DNA of 64,000 nt from MWBF01 sp040772005 (GTDB lineage: Bacteria > Chloroflexota > Anaerolineae > CG2-30-64-16): assembly GCA_040772005.1 (NCBI GenBank), contig JAXGYZ010000010.1, positions 1-64,000 of the forward strand, given 5' to 3'. Below are positions 42,484 to 51,197 of the stretch, piece by piece. Every line of letters begins with the position of its first letter. Position 1 is the first letter of the stretch. The position numbers were made by a program, and so were the translations under genes. Below the pieces are notes generated by a model. The model saw only the letters and a program-made list of their open reading frames with translations. It ran no database searches and was not told the DNA's origin.

Positions 42484-42512
42484 AGTATAACATGGGTGCA
42501 AACGCTTGCCAA
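42484..42512 (-). promoter_or_regulatory. GH36 promoter with embedded LacI-type operator
   Basis: Minus-strand TTGGCA (42507-42512), a 17-bp spacer and TATACT (42484-42489). The sequence tgcaaacgcttgcca (42497-42511) overlaps the -35 box and upstream spacer. It matches the TGnAAnCGnTTnCA pattern bound by LacI-family repressors at nearly every position. No LacI-family gene lies in the window. Confidence 0.65.
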
Positions 42513-42549
42513 TGGACTGTGTATTCCAAAATTTTCTGCATCTGTGGAC

Positions 42550-42565
42550 TATACTCAAACGAGTA
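42550..42565 (+). promoter_or_regulatory. Putative copper-ATPase promoter and palindrome
   Basis: TATACT (42550-42555) overlaps a palindrome, tactc-aaac-gagta (42552-42565), just upstream of the ribosome binding site. A possible -35, TTCCAA (42524-42529), would leave a 20-bp spacer. That is longer than normal, as in MerR-family-controlled metal promoters, but the -35 is weak. Confidence 0.35.
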
Positions 42566-42585
42566 ACCCGGACAGGAGGTGAAGT

Positions 42586-44811
42586 TTGAAGGGCAGTGAG
42601 ACGCAACCTGGCTTGCATCACGGGCACGACGTAATGGCGCATGACGCTGAGCCAATCCAGTCTGAGCCACCGGAGTCGCAGGGCGCACACGACGGGCACG
42701 GTGCGCGCGCTATGCCGATGGCTGCCACGCATGACGCAGCCGCGCAGGTAAGCCATGCCTCGACGCAGGCACATGAGGGGCACGGTGCCGCGCACGTAGA
42801 CCATACCGGCCACGAGCAGATGTTCCGCCAAAGGTTCTGGGTCTCGCTCATCCTGTCGATCCCGGTTCTGCTATACAGCCCTATGATTCAGCATTGGTTG
42901 GGCTTCTCCATGCCCAGCTTTCCCGGCAGCACATGGCTTGTCCCGGTCTTGTCCATCATCATCTTCGCTTATGGCGGGCTGCCCTTCCTTCAAATGGCCG
43001 TGCCCGAGCTGCGCAACCGCCAGCCGGGCATGATGACGCTCATCTCGCTGGCGATTACGGTCGCATTCGTTTACAGCCTAGCCGCCCAGTTCCTGCTGAA
43101 GGGCGAGACCTTCTTCTGGGAGCTCGTGACGCTCATCGACATCATGCTGCTCGGCCACTGGCTGGAGATGCGCAGCGTGCGCCAGGCGTCGGGCGCGCTC
43201 GACGCGCTCGCAAAGCTCATGCCCGACACTGCCGAGCGCGAACGGCCAGATGGCTCGACCGAAGAAGTGCCCGTTAGCCAGTTGCGGAGCGACGACCTGT
43301 TGCTGGTTCGCCCCGGCGCAAGCGTGCCCGCGGATGGTGAGGTGGAACGCGGCGAGTCCGATGTCGACGAGGCCATGATTACCGGCGAGTCGCGGCCGGT
43401 GAAGAAGGCGCCGGGCGCGCGGGTCATCGCCGGCACGATCAACGGCGCTGGCAGCCTGCGTGTGCGAGTCACCGCAACAGGCGAGCAGACCGCGCTGGCC
43501 GGCATCATGCGCCTGGTCCGTGAGGCACAGACCAGCAAGTCGCGCACTCAGATGCTCGCCGATAGAGCCGCGGCCTGGCTCTTCTATGTTGCGCTCGGCG
43601 TCGCGCTGCTGACCGCCATCGGGTGGACCTTTGCAACGGGTTTCAACGTGGGCGTGATTGCCCGCGTCGCCACGGTGCTGGTCATTGCCTGCCCGCACGC
43701 GTTGGGGCTGGCGATCCCGCTGGTTGTCGCCATTACGACGGCCAAGGGTGCGGCCAACGGCATCCTGGTGCGCGATCGCCTGGCCTTGGAACGCGCTCGC
43801 CTGGTTGACACGATCATCTTCGACAAGACCGGCACGCTGACTGAGGGTAAATTCGGGGTGGTCGGGGTTGCCGTCGCTGACGGCACTAGCGTCGCACCCG
43901 GCTGGACGGAGGAACGCGCGCTCGCGCTGGCCGCCGCGGTCGAGGGCGATTCGGAGCACACCATCGCACGCGGCATCCGCCGTGCGGCCGAGGAACGCAG
44001 CCTGACGCTGCCGCAGGTGACGGACTTCGAGGCGCTCAAGGGGCGGGGCGTTGGGGCGAGGGCGGACGGCGGTGAGGTCTACATCGGTGGCCCGCGCCTC
44101 CTGGAGTCGCTGGAACTCGTTGTGCCGCCTGAGATTGCGTCGTTTGAGGCCGCGGCCAGCACCCGCGGCCGGACGACAGTCTACCTGGTCGCTGAAGTGC
44201 CGGATGCCGGCCTACAGGTCACGGCTGCGCTGGCGCTAGCGGATGTGATCCGACCTGAGAGCCGGGATGCGGTGCAGCGGCTGCACGAGATGGGCGTGCG
44301 CGTCGCAATGCTGACGGGTGATGCCGAGGCCGTCGCTCGTTCGGTGGCGGAGGAACTGGGCATCGACGAGTTTTATGCTGAGGTACTGCCCGAGCAAAAA
44401 GACCAGCAGGTGCTGGTGCTGCAACGCCAGGGCCGCAAAGTCGCGATGGTGGGTGATGGCGTGAACGACGCGCCCGCGCTCACGCGTGCGGACGTAGGCA
44501 TCGCTATCGGCAGCGGCACGGATGTCGCAGTGCAGTCCGCCGGCATCATCCTCGTGCAGAGCAACCCGCTGGATGCCGTCAAGGTCATCGAGCTCAGCCG
44601 GGCGAGCTACCGCAAGATGGTCCAGAACCTGGCGTGGGCGACGGGCTACAACGTCGTCGCGCTGCCGCTGGCTGCAGGTGTGCTCGCGCCGGTCGGCATT
44701 ATCCTGTCGCCTGCGGTCGGTGCAGTCCTGATGTCGTTGAGCACGGTCATCGTCGCGCTCAATGCGCAACTGCTGCGCAGGCTGAAGCTTGGCGTCAAGC
44801 CAGCGAGTTAG
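42586..44811 (+). CDS. CopB-type copper-translocating P-type ATPase
   Basis: 741-aa heavy-metal P1B ATPase. The N-terminal 80 residues hold 13 His (HHGH, DGHG, HEGHG, VDHTGH) and no CxxC domain. The ion-binding motif is ACPHALGLAIPLV (C369-P370-H371), the CPH signature of CopB/P1B-3 pumps linked to Cu(II) or Ag export. Other landmarks are TGES (266-269), DKTGT with phosphorylated Asp413, and GDGVNDAPAL. The start is a TTG at 42586, supported by a perfect aggaggt 5 nt upstream. The stop overlaps the stop of the convergent kinase gene by 4 nt. It probably protects against copper. No copper chaperone or regulator gene is nearby. Confidence 0.93.
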   Translation: MKGSETQPGLHHGHDVMAHDAEPIQSEPPESQGAHDGHGARAMPMAATHDAAAQVSHASTQAHEGHGAAHVDHTGHEQMFRQRFWVSLILSIPVLLYSPMIQHWLGFSMPSFPGSTWLVPVLSIIIFAYGGLPFLQMAVPELRNRQPGMMTLISLAITVAFVYSLAAQFLLKGETFFWELVTLIDIMLLGHWLEMRSVRQASGALDALAKLMPDTAERERPDGSTEEVPVSQLRSDDLLLVRPGASVPADGEVERGESDVDEAMITGESRPVKKAPGARVIAGTINGAGSLRVRVTATGEQTALAGIMRLVREAQTSKSRTQMLADRAAAWLFYVALGVALLTAIGWTFATGFNVGVIARVATVLVIACPHALGLAIPLVVAITTAKGAANGILVRDRLALERARLVDTIIFDKTGTLTEGKFGVVGVAVADGTSVAPGWTEERALALAAAVEGDSEHTIARGIRRAAEERSLTLPQVTDFEALKGRGVGARADGGEVYIGGPRLLESLELVVPPEIASFEAAASTRGRTTVYLVAEVPDAGLQVTAALALADVIRPESRDAVQRLHEMGVRVAMLTGDAEAVARSVAEELGIDEFYAEVLPEQKDQQVLVLQRQGRKVAMVGDGVNDAPALTRADVGIAIGSGTDVAVQSAGIILVQSNPLDAVKVIELSRASYRKMVQNLAWATGYNVVALPLAAGVLAPVGIILSPAVGAVLMSLSTVIVALNAQLLRRLKLGVKPAS

Positions 44812-46514
44812 TGCTCTGTGGCGCGGTCTGGGCTCCGGAGCGGCACTTGCACGCGGATTGTCGTTCCCCAGCCGAGGGCCGAGTGCACCAGCAGCCTGCC
44901 TCCCACTGCCTGTGCACGGTCCGCCATGAAACGCAATCCGAAGCCCTGGCTGTCGATCCGCTGTGGATCAAAGCCGACGCCGTCATCCATGATCGTGACC
45001 TCCGCTGCGCCATCACGAGCGGTGACCTGAACGCAAACGCGGCTGGCGCACGCATGTTTCTGCGCGTTCGTCACCGCCTCCTGGACGATACGCAGCACCT
45101 GCGAGATTACCTCAGGCTCGAAGCGTTCATCGGGCAGATCTGCCGGCAGATCCAGCTCGACCTGAAGCCGATGACTCTGGCTGAAGCGGTGCAGGACCTG
45201 TTCGAGTGCGGCTCGAAAGCCCTGATCGGCGGAAGCAGTTTCGGTCGTTGCCGCCCGAATGTAATCGCGCACATCCGCGTGAGCAGCCTGTGCGGCTGCC
45301 GCCAGTTGGTCCAGACAGGCATCTGCCTTATCCGGCCGATTCTGCGCCAACAGTTGACGCGCGGCTTCCGTCTGCAGCTTGACATAGCTGAGCATCTGGC
45401 CCAACCCGTCGTGTAATTCGCGCGCCAGTTCCTCCCGTTCGCGCAGTGCCGCCACTGCAGCCTGTTGTTCCAGCAGGGCGGTTTGGGAGCGGCGCTGCTC
45501 CGTCACATCCTGGAGCAAGATGAGCCATCCCAGGTGTGTCCCGCGCGGATGCGTCAGGGGGTAGTGCTCTCCCCGGTAGTACTGCAACTTGCCGTTCCGC
45601 TCGAATATCACCTCGGCGCTGGTGGCCACCTGCTTGCTGAGGGGACCGATCAGTTCGGGATATCGTGCCAGAGCCTCTTGGGCCAGACGGCCGGCGACTG
45701 CCCCGCGTTCGAGCCCCAGCACTTTACCGGCCGCGGGATTCAGGTCCACGATGCGGTCTTCTGCATCCAGCACCAGGATGCCGCTTGGCAGCCGCTCGAT
45801 TGCCATGCCGCGACCTATGGGGACGGCCTCCAGCAACCTGAAACGGAAGATGGCGAGCGCGAATAACAGGCCGCTCACGCTCCACATGATAATGACCGGG
45901 TCCAGGGGTGGGAGCAGGTCGATATTGGCCATCTCCAGCAGGAGGGCGAGAATCGGAAAAGTTGCGCCGATGAACAACAGCAGGGCCTGGCGGCGATAGA
46001 TGCCGGCTGAACGCGCGAGCTGTCGCGCAAACAGGAAGGACCCCAGGATCGGCAGCATGAAGATCGGCAAGAGCAAGATCGCGTTGAGCACGCCGCGCTC
46101 GATCTGGACCACGCCGTCCACCCACATGCGGGTCCAGACGAGATGATGCAGATCGTTTGTCGCGATGAGGGCAGATATCAGCAGGACATTGAGCGCGAGC
46201 AGCCATGCGGTGCGGCGGGTGGCCCATTTGCCCGAGCTGGCATATTCGAGGGCAAAGTAGAATCCCGCGCTGATGGCCGACAGCGCGGCAACCGCTTCGG
46301 TCTTGTGGTGGAGGATGCGGGTCTCGGGTGTTGTTCCGGCCATCTCGATGGCCGTGAACAGCGCCCACAGCGCGACAAAGAGCTGTTGAACGGCGAAGGC
46401 AGTTGCGCCCGGGATGTGCCGGTGTTGCCAGGCATAAATCGCCAGTGCGCCGCAGACGGCTGCGGAGATAAGCATCGGCCAAATATATGGTGTATACGCG
46501 TAAGTGCCCAGCAT
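44808..46514 (-). CDS. Membrane sensor histidine kinase (7TM-type sensor, PAS, HisKA_3)
   Basis: 568 aa. Seven or so hydrophobic segments fill residues 1-225, resembling the N-terminal 7TM sensor region of some kinases. A PAS domain (about 236-340: GILVLDAEDRIVDLNPAAGKVLG) and a NarX/DegS-type dimerisation domain with His368 (ELARELHDGLGQM) follow. The HATPase domain closes the protein (IVQEAVTNAQKHA, DDGVGFD, GFGLRFMADRA). I start at the ATG at 46514 because gagga lies 9 nt upstream; a GTG at 46523 touches that ribosome binding site. Kinases of this type phosphorylate NarL-type regulators. The window's only such regulator is at 33468-34127, so a non-adjacent pair is possible. Confidence 0.92.
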   Translation of the reverse strand: MLGTYAYTPYIWPMLISAAVCGALAIYAWQHRHIPGATAFAVQQLFVALWALFTAIEMAGTTPETRILHHKTEAVAALSAISAGFYFALEYASSGKWATRRTAWLLALNVLLISALIATNDLHHLVWTRMWVDGVVQIERGVLNAILLLPIFMLPILGSFLFARQLARSAGIYRRQALLLFIGATFPILALLLEMANIDLLPPLDPVIIMWSVSGLLFALAIFRFRLLEAVPIGRGMAIERLPSGILVLDAEDRIVDLNPAAGKVLGLERGAVAGRLAQEALARYPELIGPLSKQVATSAEVIFERNGKLQYYRGEHYPLTHPRGTHLGWLILLQDVTEQRRSQTALLEQQAAVAALREREELARELHDGLGQMLSYVKLQTEAARQLLAQNRPDKADACLDQLAAAAQAAHADVRDYIRAATTETASADQGFRAALEQVLHRFSQSHRLQVELDLPADLPDERFEPEVISQVLRIVQEAVTNAQKHACASRVCVQVTARDGAAEVTIMDDGVGFDPQRIDSQGFGLRFMADRAQAVGGRLLVHSALGWGTTIRVQVPLRSPDRATEH

Positions 46515-46554
46515 ATCCCGCACTCCTCGAACGTTGAGGAAACAATGTGTGTTA

Positions 46555-46563
46555 ATTATACCA
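46555..46563 (-). promoter_or_regulatory. Extended -10 promoter of the histidine kinase
   Basis: Minus-strand TGG-TATAAT (TATAAT at 46555-46560), without a good -35. It sits in the 54-base gap before the kinase ATG, within a locally AT-rich stretch. Confidence 0.45.
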
Positions 46564-46568
46564 TATGA

Positions 46569-48587
46569 CTACCCGTTTGCGCGCGTCGCCGTAAGCCAAT
46601 TCAGGGTGAGCATGTGTTCACCGGCGCAGATGGTGATGTGCTCTGCCGGGAAGTCTGCGGTCACGTAGGGGTTTTCGTAGCGAGGATAGCCGTGCAGCGG
46701 CACGATCTGGCCGTTGCGGCGCAGCGGCCCGTGCCAGCCGAACTCCAGCCGGCCTTCGGACGGCGAATCATACGTCACACTCAGCCCGCTTGTCTGCACG
46801 GTGGCCTGGCAGATGCGGTCGACAAAGGCCTCGAAGTCGCCAGCGGCGGCGCCGCCGTCGTCGGCCCGCCGCCCGACCTCACAAAGCCATATGTTCGATG
46901 CGCCCTCTGCGATGAGCTCACGGCCCTGGTCCTCGCCGGGCTGGTCCTGCCAGCGGTAGGGGCGCCGCGAGTACAGCGCGAGATAGCCGTCGCCCTTCGC
47001 CGCAAAGACCCAGCCGCCGCGTTCGACCACGGCATCGAACCGGTCGCGCGGCAGCCATGCGTGGGTGCAGGCGAGCCGGTCGCGTATGTAGAGTGCTGGC
47101 TTCCGGTGGCTGCGGTAGATGGCAATCACCACGCGGCCGCACTGCGCCGCCCGCGGGAGGATGCCCGAACCGGTCCAGTAGTTGGGCGACGGGCCGGTGA
47201 GTTTGGCAGGGTGAGTGGTGAAGCAGACCGCGTCGGGACCGAGCGTCGCCTGCCAGATGCTTTGCTGATCGCCGCCGTAGCCGGGTCGGTAGTCCTGTGC
47301 GCAGCTCAACATAACGTCGGGCGTGCGGTAGGTCAGGATGTTGACTTCCTCGCGCGTATTGCGGCACAGGTCCCATTCGAAGAGCCGCGCCAGCAGGGGC
47401 AGGGTGCGCGTCCGGCGGAGCAGCGCGAGCAGCCGGCGGTATGGCTTGAAGGGCGCGAAGAAGGCGTTGTCCCACCAGCCGAACGCGTCGAACATCCGCA
47501 TGACCAGGTTGACCGTCCGGGGATGGAGATAGGCCTCCAGCGTCAGGTAGACCATCCCATCCTCGCAACTGTCGAACCCGAGGCCCCAGCGTTCCGCCTC
47601 GGCCAGCCGGATGCCCATGCGCTGCCGGTTCTCCATGATGGGCCGGCTCGTATCGCGCGCGATGGCGACGATAGCCGGCGGGACACGATAGGCCGGGCTG
47701 AGGGCAAAGGCCACCGCGCTCATGTTATCGAAGCCGGAGTACTGGCCCATGCCGAAGAGGAGCTTCGCGGTGTCGGTCGTGCCCTCGTTGCTCGCCCACT
47801 TCTTGCTGTTTTCGTAAGAGCGGCCGTGGGTGCTGCCGAAGACGCCGCGAAAGCTGTTGAGCGCGAGGTCCAGCAGCAGGAGGTCGAGCACCATCGCCGC
47901 GCGCGCCGCGATTTCCGCATCCCCGCAGAAATCAACCAGGGAGAGCAGGGCTGCCAGGTCTTCATCATAATAGACGTTGGAGAGCCACTCGGAGAAGCCG
48001 GTGCGGAAGCGCAGGTCGAGCCAGCGGAGGATGCGCGGCCGGTTCAGGGCCATCTTCTGGTCTCCGGTGTGCCCGGAGTTGGTGAACACCGCGTCGGGTG
48101 CAAGCTGGCCTGCAAGATACGCGGCGCTGGCGTACAGGATGTGATGGTTCTCGGTCCAGGTACAGAGCGAGTCGATGCCTGGTTCATTGGGCCAGTATTT
48201 GAAGTCGAACACTGTCCGCCGACACCGGTCGAGCAGCGCGGGGGTCAGCCCCGGATGACCGGCGAACTGGTACAGAAGCCGCAGGACGCCGTGGAGCGCG
48301 AAATCCGCGCAGTCATTTCGGGCGTCGATGAAGTCGAGCGTCGCTGCGATGGCGCCTTCGTGGATGGCTCCGCCGGTCGCGAGCCGGGCCAGCTCATGCC
48401 ACACGCTCTTGGTGTTCTCCGCCGCCGGATTGGCGAGGCAGTGGGCGAGGAACTCGGCCCGGCGCTGTTCGAAGGTCATATCGTCCGGTTCTGCAGCAAA
48501 GTCATCGGGCATGGCCTCCACCGGGTAGCCGGGCGGCGGCGGGGTCGCCGCGCGAATGCGGTAGCCGGGCGAGGCGTGGACCGTCAT
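46569..48587 (-). CDS. Conserved-looking protein of unknown function in carbohydrate cluster
   Basis: 672 aa with no signal peptide or membrane helix, so probably cytoplasmic. I do not recognise a family with confidence. The first 450 residues look alpha-helical with many aromatic residues (WTENHHILYASAAYLAG, then FRTGFSEWLSNVYYDEDLAALL). That pattern resembles the alpha/alpha-barrel part of heparinase-like lyases or GH families. The C-terminal third is beta-rich (GGWVFAAKGDGYLALYSRR), like their jellyroll domain. It overlaps the GPH symporter gene by 4 nt, and gggaga precedes its ATG. It ends a run of glycan genes, which supports a carbohydrate-active role, but catalytic residues cannot be named. 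Confidence 0.7.
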   Translation of the reverse strand: MTVHASPGYRIRAATPPPPGYPVEAMPDDFAAEPDDMTFEQRRAEFLAHCLANPAAENTKSVWHELARLATGGAIHEGAIAATLDFIDARNDCADFALHGVLRLLYQFAGHPGLTPALLDRCRRTVFDFKYWPNEPGIDSLCTWTENHHILYASAAYLAGQLAPDAVFTNSGHTGDQKMALNRPRILRWLDLRFRTGFSEWLSNVYYDEDLAALLSLVDFCGDAEIAARAAMVLDLLLLDLALNSFRGVFGSTHGRSYENSKKWASNEGTTDTAKLLFGMGQYSGFDNMSAVAFALSPAYRVPPAIVAIARDTSRPIMENRQRMGIRLAEAERWGLGFDSCEDGMVYLTLEAYLHPRTVNLVMRMFDAFGWWDNAFFAPFKPYRRLLALLRRTRTLPLLARLFEWDLCRNTREEVNILTYRTPDVMLSCAQDYRPGYGGDQQSIWQATLGPDAVCFTTHPAKLTGPSPNYWTGSGILPRAAQCGRVVIAIYRSHRKPALYIRDRLACTHAWLPRDRFDAVVERGGWVFAAKGDGYLALYSRRPYRWQDQPGEDQGRELIAEGASNIWLCEVGRRADDGGAAAGDFEAFVDRICQATVQTSGLSVTYDSPSEGRLEFGWHGPLRRNGQIVPLHGYPRYENPYVTADFPAEHITICAGEHMLTLNWLTATRANG

Positions 48588-50092
48588 GCTGTCTCCCGCC
48601 CGATGAGCAGCCGTTCGAGCGCGGCCGCTTCCGCCTGGGTCTCTGGTGTCTCCGGCTCACCGCGGCGGCGCCGCGCGAGCAGCCCATTCAACCGGCCGTG
48701 GGCCGCTCCGTTCAGCGGGTAACGGCTGGCGAAGAAGACGGCGCAGGCCACGAGCACGACCGGCAGGAACGCGAAGATGAGGCGCAGCACCAGCACGAAC
48801 TCCGACGACTGCGGCTGGTCGACCAGTTGCGTCGCGCCGTTGACAACCTGTTCGACCGGCCGGATGTAGCCCGCCCAGCCCAGGACGTTGGCGACCGCGA
48901 AGATGGCCAGCGCGGAGCTCAGCTTGCGCGACAGCGAGATGAGCGCGCCGAAGCTGCCCTCGCGGCGCTGCCCCGACTGGAGCTCATCGACATCCGGGAT
49001 ATCAGGGAAGATGGCATAGATCATCACGACGATGCCGCCCGTGCCCAGGCCGACCAGCGCAGCAAAGATGTAGACCAGGAGCCAAGGACTCGTCGGGGTG
49101 ATGAGGAAGCTGACGAACATCACCGCGATCCACAGCAGCCCGCCGGCCATGAAGCCGAGCCGCTTGCTGGTGCGGCGGCTGAGCGCGACATAGATCGGCA
49201 GCGAGAGCACCTGGAAGATGAGCAGCGTGCCCGCGACGTAGTTGGCCTCGTCGCCCCGGTTCAGATAGTACTTCATGAAATAGACGACGATGCTGCTCAC
49301 TGCATCCATCGCCACGAACGCAAACAGGTACATGAGGAGCGCGTGCACGAACGTGCGGATGCGGAACGGCCGCAGCAACGTCGCCTTCAGGTCGAGACGT
49401 GCGGGCGGCTTTTGGAACTCCCGCCGCTCGCGCACGGATGCGACGGTTGCGATGAAGGGCAGCGCGAAGATTACCCCGAAGACCAGCCCCATGACGATCC
49501 AGCCCTGGCGGACATCGGCGAACCCCTTGACGATTTCGAGCGGCAGGAGCGCGGCCAGGATCGACGAGAGCGTGGAGAACGCGATCCGGATCGAACTGAG
49601 GGAGGTGCGTTCATTGTAGTCCAGCGTGATTTCGGCCTGCAGCGCGTTGTAGTTCAGCATGACGAGGCTGACCACCGTGGAGAAGAACAGGTAGGTCGCG
49701 ACCACGAACGCGAAGCGCGCCGCCTCCGAGTCAAGATTGACCGGGTAGAACAGGCCGAAGAACGACAGGAAGATGAGCGGGATGCCGCCCAGCAGGTAGG
49801 GCCGCCGCCGCCCCAGCCGCGTGCGCGTCCGGTCGGACAGTACTCCCTCCAGCGGGTCGGTGATCGCGTCGTACACCTTGCTGATGAGGATGACTGTGCC
49901 GGCCAGCGCGGGCGACAGCCGGACGACGTCGGTCAGAAAGATGAGATAGTAGAAGCTGACGACGACGAGCGACCCGCCGCCGTAGATGTCGCCCAGGCCA
50001 TATCCCAGTTTGCGCCAGAGCGGCAGCCGTTCGGTTGCGGGCGTCGCGGCGCGCGGATCATTCCTTGCAGTGTCGGGTGTGGTGTCGGTCAC
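48584..50092 (-). CDS. GPH-family (MelB-like) sugar:cation symporter
   Basis: 502-aa major-facilitator transporter of the glycoside-pentoside-hexuronide:cation symporter group. About 12 hydrophobic segments are present. The opening KLGYGLGDIYGGGSLVVVSFYYLIFLTDVV and the YDAITDPLEGVLSDRTRTRLGRRRP loop are typical; the acidic YDAxTDP motif is the cation site in MelB-type carriers. The start is GTG at 50092 with gaggag upstream, overlapping the oxidoreductase stop (GTGA); its own stop overlaps the next gene. It probably imports a glycoside released outside the cell, or exports an intermediate. Confidence 0.9.
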   Translation of the reverse strand: MTDTTPDTARNDPRAATPATERLPLWRKLGYGLGDIYGGGSLVVVSFYYLIFLTDVVRLSPALAGTVILISKVYDAITDPLEGVLSDRTRTRLGRRRPYLLGGIPLIFLSFFGLFYPVNLDSEAARFAFVVATYLFFSTVVSLVMLNYNALQAEITLDYNERTSLSSIRIAFSTLSSILAALLPLEIVKGFADVRQGWIVMGLVFGVIFALPFIATVASVRERREFQKPPARLDLKATLLRPFRIRTFVHALLMYLFAFVAMDAVSSIVVYFMKYYLNRGDEANYVAGTLLIFQVLSLPIYVALSRRTSKRLGFMAGGLLWIAVMFVSFLITPTSPWLLVYIFAALVGLGTGGIVVMIYAIFPDIPDVDELQSGQRREGSFGALISLSRKLSSALAIFAVANVLGWAGYIRPVEQVVNGATQLVDQPQSSEFVLVLRLIFAFLPVVLVACAVFFASRYPLNGAAHGRLNGLLARRRRGEPETPETQAEAAALERLLIGRETA

Positions 50093-51129
50093 AGGTCAAT
50101 CTCCTCGCGGCAGCCCGTGCGGCTGGACCGGTAGATCGCGTCCACCGCGGCCAGGACGGGCAGGGCCTCCGTCGCGGGTGTCAGGTAAGGCCGGTCCTCC
50201 ACCAGCCACGCGCGGAAGCCTTCCAGGCTGCGTTGGAGCGCGTGCAGCCGGCCCCCGGCCACGCGGAATGGGGGCGGGCGTACCCCGCGGAAGCGCACGC
50301 GCGGCCACGGCCGGTCGCTGTAGTGCGCCGAGCCGTGCGCGCCGTAGATGTCGATGCTTACCGCCTGCTCCGCGTGGACGGCCATGGAGCTGCACACCTC
50401 GACGAGCGCGCCGCCGGCCATCTCCACGATGCCCTGCGCCACGTCCTCGACCTCCACATCCGGGAAGGCCCGGCGAGCCGTGCAACCCATCGCGCGGACA
50501 GGCCGATCGCCGAGCGCCCACAGCGCCACGTCGAGCAGGTGGCTCCCCTGGGTGATGAGCGTACCGCCGCCCGCGGTGGCGAGCCGCGCGTGCCAGCCTG
50601 ACGCGCCGAAGTAGCTCGCCTCACGGTGCCAGGGGAGGTGGCAGCGCGCATAGCGGACCTCCCCGAGTGCGTCGGCCTGGACGGCGCGGGCCAGGGCATA
50701 GCAGCCCGCGTCGTACCGGTACTGGTAGTTGACGCCCAGCTTGATCCCTGCACTCTCCGCCGCGGCGACCATCTGCCGCCCCTCGCCGGGCGTCAGCGCC
50801 AGGGGCTTCTCAACCAGGACGGGGATGCCGGCCGCGAGCGCGGCCTCGACCATCGGCCGGTGCAGGTGGTGGGGCACGGCCAGGTAGAGCGCGTCGGGGC
50901 GTGCCCCACCGGAGAGAAGCTCCGCGTAGTCGGTGCAGGCCCGCGCGATGTGGAAGCGCCGGGCGAACTGCGCGGCGCGCTCGGCGGAGATGTCGCAGCA
51001 CGCGATCAGCCGGATACCGCGGTTCAGCCGGGCAAACCCGGCGGTGTAGCCCGCGACGTCACCGCAGCCGACGATGGCGAGGTCGAGCCGGCTGCCGCTT
51101 CGATTGTGGCCGTCGAGCAGATGGCGCAT
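50089..51129 (-). CDS. Gfo/Idh/MocA-family NAD(P)-dependent oxidoreductase
   Basis: About 346 aa. The N-terminal Rossmann motif LDLAIVGCGDVAGYTAGFA binds NAD(P). VEKPLALTPGEGRQMV, with the EKP motif, and the following NYQYRYDAGCYAL segment are standard in this family of sugar and inositol dehydrogenases. I start at the ATG at 51129, 15 residues before the Rossmann strand; the ATG at 51174 adds 15 residues and also lacks a clear ribosome binding site. It is in an overlapping chain with the symporter and lies shortly after the GH38 gene. It probably oxidises or isomerises a sugar released by this cluster. The sugar cannot be predicted. Confidence 0.9.
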   Translation of the reverse strand: MRHLLDGHNRSGSRLDLAIVGCGDVAGYTAGFARLNRGIRLIACCDISAERAAQFARRFHIARACTDYAELLSGGARPDALYLAVPHHLHRPMVEAALAAGIPVLVEKPLALTPGEGRQMVAAAESAGIKLGVNYQYRYDAGCYALARAVQADALGEVRYARCHLPWHREASYFGASGWHARLATAGGGTLITQGSHLLDVALWALGDRPVRAMGCTARRAFPDVEVEDVAQGIVEMAGGALVEVCSSMAVHAEQAVSIDIYGAHGSAHYSDRPWPRVRFRGVRPPPFRVAGGRLHALQRSLEGFRAWLVEDRPYLTPATEALPVLAAVDAIYRSSRTGCREEIDL

Positions 51130-51197
51130 CTGTTCAGCTATCTCGGGGCAGGTGAGGATGCCGCATGATAGCATCGCAGCGCAGGCGCGTCAATTAG

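Noticed and set aside
46614..50134. Two long plus-strand frames (702 and 478 codons) opposite the 672-aa protein and the symporter
   Set aside because: The symporter is unmistakable on the minus strand, and the overlapping stop/start chain supports minus-strand coding throughout. The antisense products have no domain features.
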